A stretch of DNA of 64,000 nucleotides from Williamsia sp. (GCA_015069695.1 JADCRZ010000011.1:62001-126000), one strand, 5' to 3'. Positions 1 through 8,970 are shown, counted from the stretch's first letter. A program made the numbers and translations. Notes: generated by a model from the letters alone, not told the origin.

Positions 1-388
1 AAGAGCCTTTCTCTGCCCTGGTGATAAAAATATTTTGCCCTTTGTCGTCCTTTGTAAAGGTTACCGTGCCTTCTACCTGTGTCCAGGTTTCAATGTCATT
101 GTTGTACATGTTCGACTGCACATACAGCATAAACTCATACCGGTTGTTGGGTTTGAACTTAAACTTCACGAGCATGCCACCGCCACTCTTGTACGTGTTG
201 TAATAGGCACCCGGTGTTGTATTTACATATCCCGTTGTGGAGACGGTGGAAATGGTCCAGTAAGTAGCGTCATTGGTTATCAGGGCAGCAGGAACGGTGC
301 CTGTCTGATTGCTTTTTGCAAGCGTCCCGTCTTGCGCATAGCTCCCTGCAGCTATGCATGAAAGGACAACAAAGAAAAGAGATTTCAT
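1..388 (-). CDS. secreted protein of unknown function, 3' end cut by window edge
   Basis: The reading frame starts at an ATG at 388 and runs off the left edge, giving about 129 residues. Residues 1-19 form a typical signal peptide (MKSLFFVVLSCIAAGSYAQ) with an AxA-like cleavage site, so the product is exported. The mature part is beta-rich, with many Thr, Tyr and Asn. Its pattern of Trp, STTxY, PGxY and a later VxGT motif resembles the lipoprotein at 4800-5339, which suggests a divergent paralogue. I do not recognise a named family. It is transcribed away from the GH116 gene. The call of a real gene rests on the clean frame and signal peptide. Confidence 0.75.
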   Translation of the reverse strand, partial: MKSLFFVVLSCIAAGSYAQDGTLAKSNQTGTVPAALITNDATYWTISTVSTTGYVNTTPGAYYNTYKSGGGMLVKFKFKPNNRYEFMLYVQSNMYNNDIETWTQVEGTVTFTKDDKGQNIFITRAEKGS

Positions 389-584
389 TTTGTAGTTTTT
401 TAGCGCAAGTTTCAAGAACAGAAGTGCCAAACACAAGCAGAAAAAGATTGGGTTGAGGAATTTGCCGTACGAAACGCCTTATTGTAAACCTGCATTGCTG
501 GATGGATAACTTTATATGTGAGTCAACGAAAGATCCAACATGGATGACCATCATTGCCAAACTCCGTGGATCTTTTATATTGAT

Positions 585-592
585 TACATTTG
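585..592 (+). promoter_or_regulatory. candidate -7 element (TACATTTG)
   Basis: TACATTTG matches the Bacteroidota TAnnTTTG -7 consensus and lies 27 bases before the ATG at 619. No good -33 TTTG is present at the usual spacing; the nearest TTG is 28 bases upstream. The element lies downstream of the possible ATG at 502 and so supports the 619 start. Confidence 0.4.
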
Positions 593-618
593 ATCATACA
601 CAGAAGCAAGCTGGAAAA

Positions 619-3252
619 ATGAAAGACACGCATAAAAGGCGCCTGTTTATAAAAAAAATTGCGCTGGGCAGCATCAGTGCTGCCGTGCAGCCTTCTTCTC
701 TTGTAAGCAGGAAAGAAGAAACAGAACCGCAGCCTGATCATACAGAGAAAGATCAGGCTGTTAAGGCACGCAAGTACAACGAACCGTACAAGGAGGATTG
801 TCTAAACCGCGTGGCTTTTCCGGTAGGCGGCATCGGGGCCGGTATGTTTTGTTTGGAAGGAACCGGTGCCATCTCCCACATGAGTGTGCGCAACAGACCG
901 GAAATATTTCATGAGCCGGCCATGTTCGCTGCCCTTTGTATAAAGGGGCAGCAAAACGGGGCAAAAGTGCTGGAAGGTCCTGTGCCCCAATGGAAGCTTT
1001 TTGGACAGCGCGGAACCGGCAATGGCGCAAGCGGAACAACTTTTGGTTTGCCCCGTTTCCGGCACGCTTCCTTTGCTGCTGCTTTTCCTTATGGCACGGT
1101 TACCCTGCAGGATGACGATATCCCTGTAGAAGTGGCACTAACAGGATGGAGCCCCTTTATTCCAACGGATGAGGACAATTCCAGTCTGCCGGCAGGTGCA
1201 TTGGAATACAAATTCATCAACCGGAGCAAAAGCCCTGTGGACGCTGTGTTTTCTTACCATGCAAAGAATTTTCTGGCAGACAGGGCCGCAAAAAACCGGA
1301 TCGGGAAAACAGCCAATGGTTTTGTACTGATGCAGGAAGGAGCCCGCGAACAGCCGGAGAAAGAAGCCCGCTTCGCCATTTTTACGGATGATGAAAAAAC
1401 CGTTACAGACCACTGCTGGTTTCGCGGAGGATGGTGGGACCCCCTGACAATGGCCTGGAATACCGTAAAGGAAGGCAAGGTAAAGGCAACTGATCCGGTC
1501 GACAAGGATGCGCCGGGCGCTTCCCTGTACCTGCCTTTTGCGTTGAGGCCGGGGGAAGAAAAAAAGATATGCCTGATGATGGCCTGGTATGTACCTGCAT
1601 CAAATCTCCACATCGGCGAAGCAGTGGAAGACGATGAAAAAGGCTGCGATCCTGCGACCGGTTGTTGCCAGGTGACCGCTGATCCGGGTATCGGTCCCGG
1701 AATGAGAAATCCTTCCGCCAATTACAAACCCTGGTACAGCAGCAGGTTCAGCAGCATTGATGAAGTAACGGCTTACTGGAAAACCAACTACCGGGAGCTT
1801 GATAAAAAAACACGGTTGTTTACCACTTCTTTTTATGCAAGTACCTGGCCCAGGGAAGTTATAGAAGCCGTTGCAGCCAACCTTACAATCCTGAAATCAC
1901 CGACTGTGCTCCGGCAGTACGATGGCAGGTTGTGGAGCTGGGAAGGTTGCGGAGATGACGGAGGTTGCTGTCATGGCTCGTGCACGCATGTATGGAACTA
2001 TGCGCAGGCCATTCCGCACCTGTTTCCTTCACTGGAGCGAACCCTGCGCAATACAGAATTTTGCGAGAACCAGAACCGGGAAGGACATCAAAGTTTCCGG
2101 GCCAACATGCCCATCAGTCCCCTGAAACACGATTTTCACGCAGCAGCGGATGGACAACTGGGAGGCATCATGAAAGTGCACCGGGAATGGCGGATCAGCG
2201 GGGACAGTGAATGGCTGAAAAGGATTTACCCGATGGTACAGGTGAGCATGGATTATTGCATACGCACCTGGGATCCGGGCAATAAGGGGATTGTGGAAGA
2301 GCCACATCACAATACATACGACATAGAATTCTGGGGGCCGGATGGCATGTGCACCAGCTTTTACCTGGGTGCCTTGAAAGCCATGGTAGAAATGAGCACC
2401 TATCTGAAAAAAGATGCACGCAGGTATGCCGGTCTGCTGGTCAAAGGAAGGCAGTACCTGGAACAGAAGCTATACAACGGAGAATATTTCATCCAGGACA
2501 TTGAATACAAAACGCTGCATGCACCCGATCCTGCAAAGGCCCAGTCTTTCGGCGGCGAATACTCGGCAGAGGCACGGGCCATTTTACAGCAGGAAGGTCC
2601 CAAGTACCAGTACGGAACCGGTTGTTTAAGCGATGGCGTACTCGGCGCATGGATCGCGAGGATGTGTGGATTGGAGGATGTGATCGACGCGGCAAAAATA
2701 AGGAGCCACCTGCTGGCTGTACACAAGTACAACCTGAAGCAGGATCTTTCTGAACATGCCAATCCGCAACGGCCTGCCTATGCCCTGGGGCATGAGGGCG
2801 GTCTCCTGCTTTGCAGCTGGCCAAGAGGCGGCAAGCTCTCGCTTCCGTTCGTCTACAGCGATGAAGTGTGGACGGGCATCGAATACCAGGTTGCTTCCCA
2901 CCTCATCCTGATGGGCAAGGTACAGGAAGGATTGCAGATTGTCCGGACCTGCCGCGACCGGTACGACGGCCGTATACGCAATCCTTTCAATGAGTATGAG
3001 TGCGGTCATTGGTATGCACGGGCAATGTCGAGTTACGGTTTGATAGAAGCGCTTACAGGTGTGCGTTACGATGCCCTGGATCAAACCCTGCAGATCGATT
3101 CGAGGATGGGAGATTTCACCAGTTTCCTTTCTACGCAAATCGGCTTTGGTACAGTTGTATGGCGGCAGGGAAAACCATCCCTGCAGGTTGCGTATGGCAG
3201 CATCCCCGTGAAAAAAGTACTGGTGGCAGGAAGGCCGGCGAAACTCAGCTAA
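619..3252 (+). CDS. GH116 family glycoside hydrolase (glucosylceramidase/beta-glucosidase-like), exported
   Basis: The protein has 877 residues. The frame is open from 502, but the ATG at 619 gives a leader with a twin-arginine-like motif (KRRLFIKK) followed by a hydrophobic stretch, so that start is preferred. An N-terminal beta domain (about 50-350) precedes an alpha/alpha-barrel catalytic domain (about 390-860), the usual order in GH116 (GBA2-like) enzymes. By comparison with human GBA2 and TxGH116, E442 in WSWEG is the likely nucleophile and D568 in HHNTYD the likely acid/base. The family cleaves beta-glucosides, beta-xylosides or N-acetylglucosaminides; the exact substrate cannot be read from sequence. 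A COG0523 GTPase gene begins 20 bases downstream and may be co-transcribed. Confidence 0.85.
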   Translation: MKDTHKRRLFIKKIALGSISAAVQPSSLVSRKEETEPQPDHTEKDQAVKARKYNEPYKEDCLNRVAFPVGGIGAGMFCLEGTGAISHMSVRNRPEIFHEPAMFAALCIKGQQNGAKVLEGPVPQWKLFGQRGTGNGASGTTFGLPRFRHASFAAAFPYGTVTLQDDDIPVEVALTGWSPFIPTDEDNSSLPAGALEYKFINRSKSPVDAVFSYHAKNFLADRAAKNRIGKTANGFVLMQEGAREQPEKEARFAIFTDDEKTVTDHCWFRGGWWDPLTMAWNTVKEGKVKATDPVDKDAPGASLYLPFALRPGEEKKICLMMAWYVPASNLHIGEAVEDDEKGCDPATGCCQVTADPGIGPGMRNPSANYKPWYSSRFSSIDEVTAYWKTNYRELDKKTRLFTTSFYASTWPREVIEAVAANLTILKSPTVLRQYDGRLWSWEGCGDDGGCCHGSCTHVWNYAQAIPHLFPSLERTLRNTEFCENQNREGHQSFRANMPISPLKHDFHAAADGQLGGIMKVHREWRISGDSEWLKRIYPMVQVSMDYCIRTWDPGNKGIVEEPHHNTYDIEFWGPDGMCTSFYLGALKAMVEMSTYLKKDARRYAGLLVKGRQYLEQKLYNGEYFIQDIEYKTLHAPDPAKAQSFGGEYSAEARAILQQEGPKYQYGTGCLSDGVLGAWIARMCGLEDVIDAAKIRSHLLAVHKYNLKQDLSEHANPQRPAYALGHEGGLLLCSWPRGGKLSLPFVYSDEVWTGIEYQVASHLILMGKVQEGLQIVRTCRDRYDGRIRNPFNEYECGHWYARAMSSYGLIEALTGVRYDALDQTLQIDSRMGDFTSFLSTQIGFGTVVWRQGKPSLQVAYGSIPVKKVLVAGRPAKLS

Positions 3253-3272
3253 CTCTCTTCAATCAAGCGACC

Positions 3273-4349
3273 ATGCAGTTATTTTTAGCAGGCGGTTTTT
3301 TAGGCAGCGGAAAAACCACCGCCATCCAGCAAGCCTGTGCAACGCTGTTACAGCAATCCGTCAGGGTGGGCGTTGTTACAAACGACCAGGGAACTCAACT
3401 GGTAGATACCGGGTTTATAAAGAGCAGGGGCATTCCGGTGATGGAAGTTACCAATGGTTGTTTTTGCTGTCATTTTGATCAGCTCCACAACCGCCTGCTT
3501 GCTTTGGCAGGCAGTGAGCAGCCTGAAATAATTTTTGCCGAGTCTGTGGGTTCCTGTACGGATCTGGTTGCAACGGTTATAAAACCGCTCAAGCAATTTG
3601 AGCCGGCTATCAATGTGTCCCTTTCTGTTTTTGCCGATGCCACGGCCATCGTTCCGCTGCTGAAAGGTTCAAGGCTGTTCAGAGACGAAGTAAAATACAT
3701 TTACAAAAAGCAACTTGATGAAGCTGATGTGCTTGTTGTCAACAAAACAGACCTGCTCGATTCCAGGCAGCTGGAAGAGGTCAAACAGCTGGTGAAGGAA
3801 CAGTACCCGGATAAAACAGTTTTGTACCAATGTTCTTTCGACAGGGAAAATATTGAAGGCTGGCTCAGCGTATTACAGGATGCGGAAAGGAATGACAGAA
3901 AATCCCTTCAGCTTGACTATACTGTATATGGAGGGGGAGAAGCAGCCCTGGCCTGGTTTGATGCTGAGCTGGAAATCAGCAGCGGCCACAGCAACGCTAC
4001 GGATAAAGCACACAAATTGATAGAAGCCATCTTTCTGCACATCCACCAGCAAGCGTTCCCGATCGGCCATCTAAAATTTCTGTTGAACGATGGCATGACC
4101 TATACAAAGATCAGCCTGACTTCCTTTGATCTGCCTCCGCTTGCCCGGGATGCAGCTCCGGAAGCAAGACGGGTAAAGCTGCTTATCAATGCACGGGTAC
4201 AGGCCCAGCCTGCACAACTTGAAGAAATCATCCGGCATGCTGTAGCAACGCTGCAACAGGAACATGATTGCAGGATAGTGGAAACAAATAAGCAGGTCTT
4301 CCAGCCAGGTTTTCCTCAACCCACATACCGGATCCTGGATGAATATTGA
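3273..4349 (+). CDS. COG0523 (CobW/P47K) family GTPase, putative metallochaperone
   Basis: The product is 358 residues from the ATG at 3273; a longer open frame from 3000 only overlaps the GH116 gene. It has a P-loop at 8-16 (GFLGSGKTT), the family's CxCC metal-binding motif at 63-66 (GCFCC), a guanine-specificity motif NKTD at 157-160 and a CobW C-terminal domain. COG0523 proteins use GTP to move Zn, Co, Ni or other metals to client proteins in the cytoplasm. The last 11 bases overlap the start of an FKBP/SlyD-like gene, so the two are translationally coupled. The client metalloprotein is unknown. There is no visible Zur-like site just upstream. Confidence 0.88.
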   Translation: MQLFLAGGFLGSGKTTAIQQACATLLQQSVRVGVVTNDQGTQLVDTGFIKSRGIPVMEVTNGCFCCHFDQLHNRLLALAGSEQPEIIFAESVGSCTDLVATVIKPLKQFEPAINVSLSVFADATAIVPLLKGSRLFRDEVKYIYKKQLDEADVLVVNKTDLLDSRQLEEVKQLVKEQYPDKTVLYQCSFDRENIEGWLSVLQDAERNDRKSLQLDYTVYGGGEAALAWFDAELEISSGHSNATDKAHKLIEAIFLHIHQQAFPIGHLKFLLNDGMTYTKISLTSFDLPPLARDAAPEARRVKLLINARVQAQPAQLEEIIRHAVATLQQEHDCRIVETNKQVFQPGFPQPTYRILDEY

Positions 4350-4656
4350 AGCCAACAGTACAGTCTCCATCCGCTACCTCATGCGAAACAGCAGGGGAGA
4401 AGTACTGGAGACCATCATGGAAGAACCTCCCATTACTTACCTGCACGGCAGTGGAACGATCATGCCTGCGCTGGAAGCAGCGCTTCTCGGCTTGAAAGCA
4501 GGTGATACAAAAACAATCCTCCTGTCAAGTGAGCAGGGATATACAGGCCTGGATGATGTTTTTACAGTTGAGGTCATCATCGACGATGTTTGCTATACAG
4601 CACAGAAAAAGGCGGCACAAAGCAATATTGACTGTGGTCCTGATTGCATCTGCTAA
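4339..4656 (+). CDS. minimal SlyD-like FKBP peptidyl-prolyl isomerase with Cys-rich tail
   Basis: The protein has 105 residues. The core (STVSIRYLMRNSRGE...LHGSGTIMPALEAALLGLKAGD) is that of SlyD-type FKBPs. The usual insert-in-flap chaperone domain is missing: the chain goes from GYTGLDD straight to the last FKBP strand (FTVEVIID). The C-terminus ends CGPDCIC, a short possible metal site replacing the His/Cys-rich tail of SlyD. It overlaps the COG0523 gene by 11 bases. Since SlyD delivers nickel together with the related GTPase HypB, the pair probably acts together in metal delivery; that is inference. Export signals are absent. Confidence 0.8.
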   Translation: MNIEANSTVSIRYLMRNSRGEVLETIMEEPPITYLHGSGTIMPALEAALLGLKAGDTKTILLSSEQGYTGLDDVFTVEVIIDDVCYTAQKKAAQSNIDCGPDCIC

Positions 4657-4760
4657 AACAAACTGCTGTTCATCCCATCATCACACACTGCGCTTGTTCC
4701 GGTTCATGCCGTTTATTCTTCAATTCGCCTGGAAGGGCTTGATAGCAGCGGGTTCAGGAG

Positions 4761-4783
4761 TTGATATTTGTATAAAATATCAA
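4761..4783. promoter_or_regulatory. AT-rich perfect inverted repeat upstream of lipoprotein gene
   Basis: TTGATATTT and AAATATCAA form a perfect 9-base inverted repeat with a 5-base spacer, ending 17 bases before the ATG at 4800. It could be an operator or could overlap the promoter; GATATTTG inside it is one base off the TAnnTTTG consensus. It lacks the GC content of a terminator. Confidence 0.35.
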
Positions 4784-4799
4784 ACCTAAATTCTGAAAA

Positions 4800-5339
4800 A
4801 TGAAAAAATTGATCTTTCTGTTTACACTGGCAACCACCGTTGCTTCCACTGCCTGCGAAAAAGACAGTGTCTCTTCTGTTCCGGATAACCTGCCCCGCAC
4901 AACTGTGCCGGCTGAGATGAGGGGAACCTGGATGTACGGTAAATTTTCTACCACTGAATACTGGTCTACAGACCCCGGCACTTATATTGGAAATGCCCTG
5001 CAGTTTGCGATCGCATTTCAGTTTGAAGAAAACGGTACGTACACCCATTACTTTACTGCGAGCAGTGTGGTGGCCGGCGTAGTTACTTACCAGCAATCAG
5101 TTACCAAGGGAACACTCGAAATTGATGCGGTGGGTAAGCTCATCAAGATGCATCCTTATTCTTCACATTACAAAAGAACCCAGGGAGGCAAGACGGTCGA
5201 AGAACGCGATATGACCAAACAGGAACTGAGCACCAATAATTCATACAGTTATACCGCAGGCACAGAACCCGGCGGAACAAAAGCCCTGTACTTAACCATC
5301 AGCGGCACAAGCAGCACACTCTCTTTTCTGAAAAAATAA
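4800..5339 (+). CDS. lipoprotein of unknown function
   Basis: The protein has 179 residues. An N-terminal hydrophobic leader ends in VASTAC, a lipobox with Cys19 as lipidated residue, followed by E-K-D. The rest is predicted beta-rich (RGTWMYGKFSTTEYW; FQFEENGTYTHYF; SVTKGTLEID), reminiscent of lipocalin-like small lipoproteins common in Bacteroidota, in which a first strand GxW is followed by strands with F-x-N/D-G-T-Y. It resembles the truncated protein at the left edge. A strong two-way terminator follows, so this looks like a single-gene unit. Confidence 0.8.
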   Translation: MKKLIFLFTLATTVASTACEKDSVSSVPDNLPRTTVPAEMRGTWMYGKFSTTEYWSTDPGTYIGNALQFAIAFQFEENGTYTHYFTASSVVAGVVTYQQSVTKGTLEIDAVGKLIKMHPYSSHYKRTQGGKTVEERDMTKQELSTNNSYSYTAGTEPGGTKALYLTISGTSSTLSFLKK

Positions 5340-5359
5340 TATCTCTCCTCAATTGTTCC

Positions 5360-5401
5360 AAACAGGCAAGCATCCACTCCGCAGTGGATGCTTGCCTGTT
5401 T
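5360..5401. terminator. bidirectional intrinsic terminator
   Basis: A perfect 19-base-pair stem with a 4-base loop (CCGC) lies between two convergent genes. The arms start with AAACAGGC and end with GCCTGTTT, so each strand has a short T run at its 3' side. Confidence 0.85.
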
Positions 5402-5412
5402 GATAACTGCAC

Positions 5413-5940
5413 TTATAGCGTAGACACTGAATTCAAAACTCTGACTCTTACGTCCGGTTTGCTGTTCAGCGGAACGATCAGGATAACATTCTGTTCAATG
5501 GTTTCTCCGATGCCGACATAAAAACCTATCTGTACTTTTTGCATTTCTACAAAGGATTTGCCTTTGTCGTCTTTTGTGTTGACCTTGGCATTTACAAACA
5601 TCGGTTTGGCGCTTACTTCACCGCTCTTGGAGGTAAGCCGGGCTCCGGTGGCATTGATGCAGTCAAACTTGGCAAGAAGTTTCACATCGCTTTCAAAGGG
5701 GCTCATGCTCTGGCCAAACAGGATGACCCGGCTGCACTGGCTTTTATTGGTTGCATAGAACGTTACTTCATACCGGCTGAAATCTTTGTTGCCGACTTCC
5801 CTGGTGCTGGCGTTTCTGATTGCAAAGCCATACTCAATGCCGTCTACTTCAAGGGGATCTTCTTCCGTAATCGGTTTGGATTGTTGCGCACCGGCAAAAA
5901 GGGAAGCAACAAGGAAGGAAAGAATAAAAACAGGTTTCAT
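5413..5940 (-). CDS. secreted protein of unknown function
   Basis: The protein has 175 residues, with a clear signal peptide (about 1-18, ending LFAGAQ). The mature part contains repeated short beta segments (DGIEYGFAIRNAS; RYEVTFYATNKSQCSRVILFG) and two Cys residues, suggesting a small beta-sandwich. No catalytic motif is apparent. It converges on the lipoprotein gene and shares its terminator. I do not recognise a named family. Confidence 0.75.
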   Translation of the reverse strand: MKPVFILSFLVASLFAGAQQSKPITEEDPLEVDGIEYGFAIRNASTREVGNKDFSRYEVTFYATNKSQCSRVILFGQSMSPFESDVKLLAKFDCINATGARLTSKSGEVSAKPMFVNAKVNTKDDKGKSFVEMQKVQIGFYVGIGETIEQNVILIVPLNSKPDVRVRVLNSVSTL

Positions 5941-6214
5941 AAAAAATGATTGATTTGTAGGGTCTGATTTTATCCACCGCGTACTTACTACAGGGTGTTT
6001 TCATCAAAGCGACCGCAATTTCCCACCTGTTTTCTTTCTGTCAAGCCATACTTACATGAACTGGCATAAAAGGGGATGAGCTGTCGAACTTGCTCTCCGT
6101 GGTAATATGGAAACTTCGTGTTAAGATAGCCTGCAAGGCATTATTTTCCATGTTTAAATTGCTACCTTAGGGCCCCGTTATAAAAGAAACAGATTCAATA
6201 ATCTTATACATACT

Positions 6215-7327
6215 ATGAAACGATTGCATGGGCTTTTTTTTCTTCTCAGCCTACCATTCAACCTGCTGGCACAAACAACAGCGCCTGTTATCTCAAAAGC
6301 TACGTATACCAACCCCCTTCCTGTTTCATTTGGTGACCCCTATGTTTTGCGCACCAAAGGATTGTATTACATGTATGGCACAGGCGGCGGTGCGGTCAGC
6401 GGCTTTTCAGCCTGCGTATCTTCCGACCTGGTGAACTGGAAGAAAGTAGGGCAGGTATACTTCGGCAAATCAGACAGTTCCTGGGGCATCGGTGATTTTT
6501 GGGCACCGGAAGTGTATGAGGTCAGGAACAAGTACTATATGTTTTTTAGTGCGCAGTGGAAAAACAATCCGACAAAGGAGCTGGAAAATTTCAAGATCGG
6601 GGTAGCGGTAGCGGATAGGCCGGAAGGGCCTTTTAAAAATATTTCCGACAAGCCTCTTTTTGATCCGGGTTACCCGATCATTGATGCCAATGTATTCTTT
6701 GATGACAATGGCAAGGCTTATCTGTACTACTCCCGCTGTTGCTACAAACACGCTGTGCCCAGTGAAGTAGCCAACCAGGCCAAACAAAAAGGCTGGTACA
6801 ACGAGGTGGAAGAAAGCTGGGTATACGGCGTTCAGATCAAACCTGATTTTTCAGGCACGATTGGTGAACCGGTGCTCCTGCTCAGACCGCCTGTGAGCAT
6901 GGCCGACAAGCAAGCCGAATGGGAAAGCCGGTCGGTCACTTCCCATGAAGTAAACCGCCGGTGGACGGAAGGATCTGTTACGTTCAAAAAAGACGGAATC
7001 TATTATATCATGTACTCGGCCAACTATTTTGGCGGACAGAACTATGCGGTGGGTTATGCCACGGGCACTTCGCCGCTGGGGCCATTTAAAAAAGCCGCCA
7101 ACAATCCGGTGCTGCAAAAAAATACCGCTACAGGTGGCAGCGTAACCGGAACCGGTCATAACAGCATTACCTATTCTCCCGATGGAAAAGAAATGTTTTG
7201 CGTTTACCATGCCCGGGTGGGCAAAAGCGATAACCGGGTGGTTTTTATTGACAGGATGAAGGCAGAGAAGGGTAAGATAACCGTATTCGGGCCCACCACC
7301 ACGCCGCAGCCTGTGGCGGTAAAATAA
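6215..7327 (+). CDS. GH43 family glycoside hydrolase, secreted
   Basis: The protein has 370 residues with a signal peptide (1-19, LPFNLLAQ). It is a single five-bladed propeller of the GH43 type. The three catalytic acids can be placed: D41 in SFGDPYV as base, D157 in IIDANVFFDD as pKa modulator and E252 in RWTEGS as acid. The family removes arabinose or xylose from hemicellulose or arabinan in the periplasm or outside the cell. There is no extra carbohydrate-binding module. A weak -7-like TACCTTAG lies 45 bases before the ATG. Other plant-polymer enzymes in the window (GH105, CE15, GH116) are tens of kb apart or in other units. Confidence 0.88.
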   Translation: MKRLHGLFFLLSLPFNLLAQTTAPVISKATYTNPLPVSFGDPYVLRTKGLYYMYGTGGGAVSGFSACVSSDLVNWKKVGQVYFGKSDSSWGIGDFWAPEVYEVRNKYYMFFSAQWKNNPTKELENFKIGVAVADRPEGPFKNISDKPLFDPGYPIIDANVFFDDNGKAYLYYSRCCYKHAVPSEVANQAKQKGWYNEVEESWVYGVQIKPDFSGTIGEPVLLLRPPVSMADKQAEWESRSVTSHEVNRRWTEGSVTFKKDGIYYIMYSANYFGGQNYAVGYATGTSPLGPFKKAANNPVLQKNTATGGSVTGTGHNSITYSPDGKEMFCVYHARVGKSDNRVVFIDRMKAEKGKITVFGPTTTPQPVAVK

Positions 7328-7467
7328 CAAAACTCAAAGTTTACGGACCAGCTCGGCAAGCCCCAGGGCTTGGGTGAAAAGGAATTGGGGTTGAAACCAG
7401 AAATTTTTTATTGCTGCTGCGATTGCTTACCTTAACAGCAGGCAATAACCAATAAAAATCAATCCCA

Positions 7468-8478
7468 ATGAAAAGATTACTCACCTGCCTGCCTGCCTTG
7501 TTCCTACTGGCTGTAGCATGCCATAAGCAAGAAGCAAAAGCACCGGAAAGCGACCTGCAAGAAGAAGAATCAACTGTCATCTCAAGACGCAGTTGCGGTA
7601 CCTACGACGTATTGCAGGAACAACTCAAAGCAGATCCTGGCCTGGAAAGAAGAATGCAGGAAATTGAAACCTATACCAGCAGGGTATTGCAAAATCCGGC
7701 GACTTACCGCCTTGCAGGTGATACCATCGAAATACCGGTGGTTGTTCATGTTTTGTACCGGACGGCCGAACAGAATATTTCTGATGCACAGGTGCAATCA
7801 CAGATTGCCGTGCTGAATGAAGATTACAAGAACAAAAATGCTGACCGGACCAAGCTTCCTGCCAACAGCTTTCAAAGCGTTGCTTCATCCGGGTTGAAGG
7901 TCCGCTTTGTGCTGGCGCAAACCATTCACAAAGCTACTACGGTAAAAAGCTGGTCTACCAACGATGCGGTAAAAAGCAGCAACCGCAAAGGAGACGATCC
8001 CATTGATCCGGCACACAACCTGAATATCTGGGTTTGCAACCTCGGACAAAGCCTGCTGGGTTATGCGCAGTTCCCGGGTGGCAGTTTAGCTACGGACGGT
8101 GTGGTTATTCTTTACTCCGCATTCGGCAGCAAGGCCAGATACCCTGCAGGTACTTATGTCGCTTCTTATGACCTCGGGCGGACCACCACCCATGAAGTAG
8201 GGCATTGGATGAACCTGCGGCATATCTGGGGTGATGATGGCGGAGCCTGCAGCGGCAGCGACCTTGTAACCGACACACCCAACCAGGGCAGCGAGAACTA
8301 CGGCACGCCCACATACCCGCATGTAAGCTGCAGCAACGGACCCACCGGCGATATGTTTATGAACTACATGGACTATACAGACGACATCAGCATGTATATG
8401 TTTTCGGCCAAGCAGAAGGAAAGAATGCTTGCTATTTTTACTTCATCCGGTCCGCGGGCCAGTTTTGCCACACCATGA
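7468..8478 (+). CDS. M43 (pappalysin/cytophagalysin-like) zinc metalloprotease lipoprotein
   Basis: The protein has 336 residues. The leader ends LLAVAC, a lipobox. The zinc site is complete: H242-E243-x-x-H246 followed by H252 (HEVGHWMNLRH), with the Met-turn MNYMDY about 60 residues later. The segment IPVVVHVLYRTAEQNISDAQVQSQI is the typical M43 N-terminal strand region. A Cys pair near the active site (GACSG and VSCSN) fits the family. M43 enzymes of Bacteroidota are secreted or surface-exposed peptidases. It is probably mature without a long propeptide. No T9SS sorting domain is present. Confidence 0.88.
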   Translation: MKRLLTCLPALFLLAVACHKQEAKAPESDLQEEESTVISRRSCGTYDVLQEQLKADPGLERRMQEIETYTSRVLQNPATYRLAGDTIEIPVVVHVLYRTAEQNISDAQVQSQIAVLNEDYKNKNADRTKLPANSFQSVASSGLKVRFVLAQTIHKATTVKSWSTNDAVKSSNRKGDDPIDPAHNLNIWVCNLGQSLLGYAQFPGGSLATDGVVILYSAFGSKARYPAGTYVASYDLGRTTTHEVGHWMNLRHIWGDDGGACSGSDLVTDTPNQGSENYGTPTYPHVSCSNGPTGDMFMNYMDYTDDISMYMFSAKQKERMLAIFTSSGPRASFATP

Positions 8479-8538
8479 GCGGACCCCGGCATGTAGCCCT
8501 TTGGTGAACTTATTTTAAATGTTCTGATCAACATCCGT

Positions 8539-8916
8539 ATGCTTAGCTATCTACTGATTTCTTTTTGCCTCTTTTTCACCAGCCATCAAACAAAAACGCC
8601 TGCTCCCGTTATCCAAACTTCCCTGTTGTACCGGCACTGGATCCACTCGCAGGAAGAAGACAACAGCACGCAGGGCACAATAACCTACCGGCCATCAACC
8701 TATTCCTTTCCACCAGCCAGGGGAAGGGATGGATTTGAATTAAAAAAGGGAGGAGCCATGCTTAGCCATCAAATTGCTGCGGCAGACGGCAACCGGACCG
8801 TGCAGGAAAAATGGAAATTGAAAAAAAACGAACTGACCATGACGGGCAAGTCTTCTGCACGCAGGTTTAAAATTGTATCCTTAACCCAGGATAAATTGAT
8901 CCTGAAGCGACTATAA
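8539..8916 (+). CDS. small secreted protein, lipocalin-like
   Basis: The protein has 125 residues and begins with a short hydrophobic leader (MLSYLLISFCLFF). The pattern YRHWIHSQEED, TYRPSTYSFPPARG and EKWKLKKNELTMTGK followed by FKIVSLTQDKLILKRL is typical of small single-domain beta-barrel (lipocalin-like) proteins of Bacteroidota; the closing L-T-x-D-x-L-x-L motif is especially so. The function is not known. It sits 60 bases after the M43 protease and ends just before a strong terminator, so it may be co-transcribed with it. Confidence 0.7.
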   Translation: MLSYLLISFCLFFTSHQTKTPAPVIQTSLLYRHWIHSQEEDNSTQGTITYRPSTYSFPPARGRDGFELKKGGAMLSHQIAAADGNRTVQEKWKLKKNELTMTGKSSARRFKIVSLTQDKLILKRL

Positions 8917-8917
8917 G

Positions 8918-8970
8918 CAAACAGCCGGTCTGCGCAATCTATTTTGCTGATTGCGCAGACCGGCTGTTTG
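8918..8970. terminator. bidirectional intrinsic terminator
   Basis: A perfect 22-base-pair stem (CAAACAGCCGG.../...CCGGCTGTTTG) with a 9-base loop separates the gene ending at 8916 from the convergent gene ending at 9010. Confidence 0.85.

Noticed and set aside
502..618. Upstream extension of the GH116 frame (39 more codons)
   Set aside because: The ATG at 619 gives a twin-arginine-type leader and a -7-like element lies inside the extension, so it is probably leader DNA.
3000..3272. Upstream extension of the COG0523 frame
   Set aside because: It overlaps the GH116 gene and the family starts right at MQLFLAGGF.
7357..7372. CAAGCC/GGCTTG hairpin after the GH43 gene
   Set aside because: The stem has only 6-7 pairs and no T tract follows, so terminator function is not supported.
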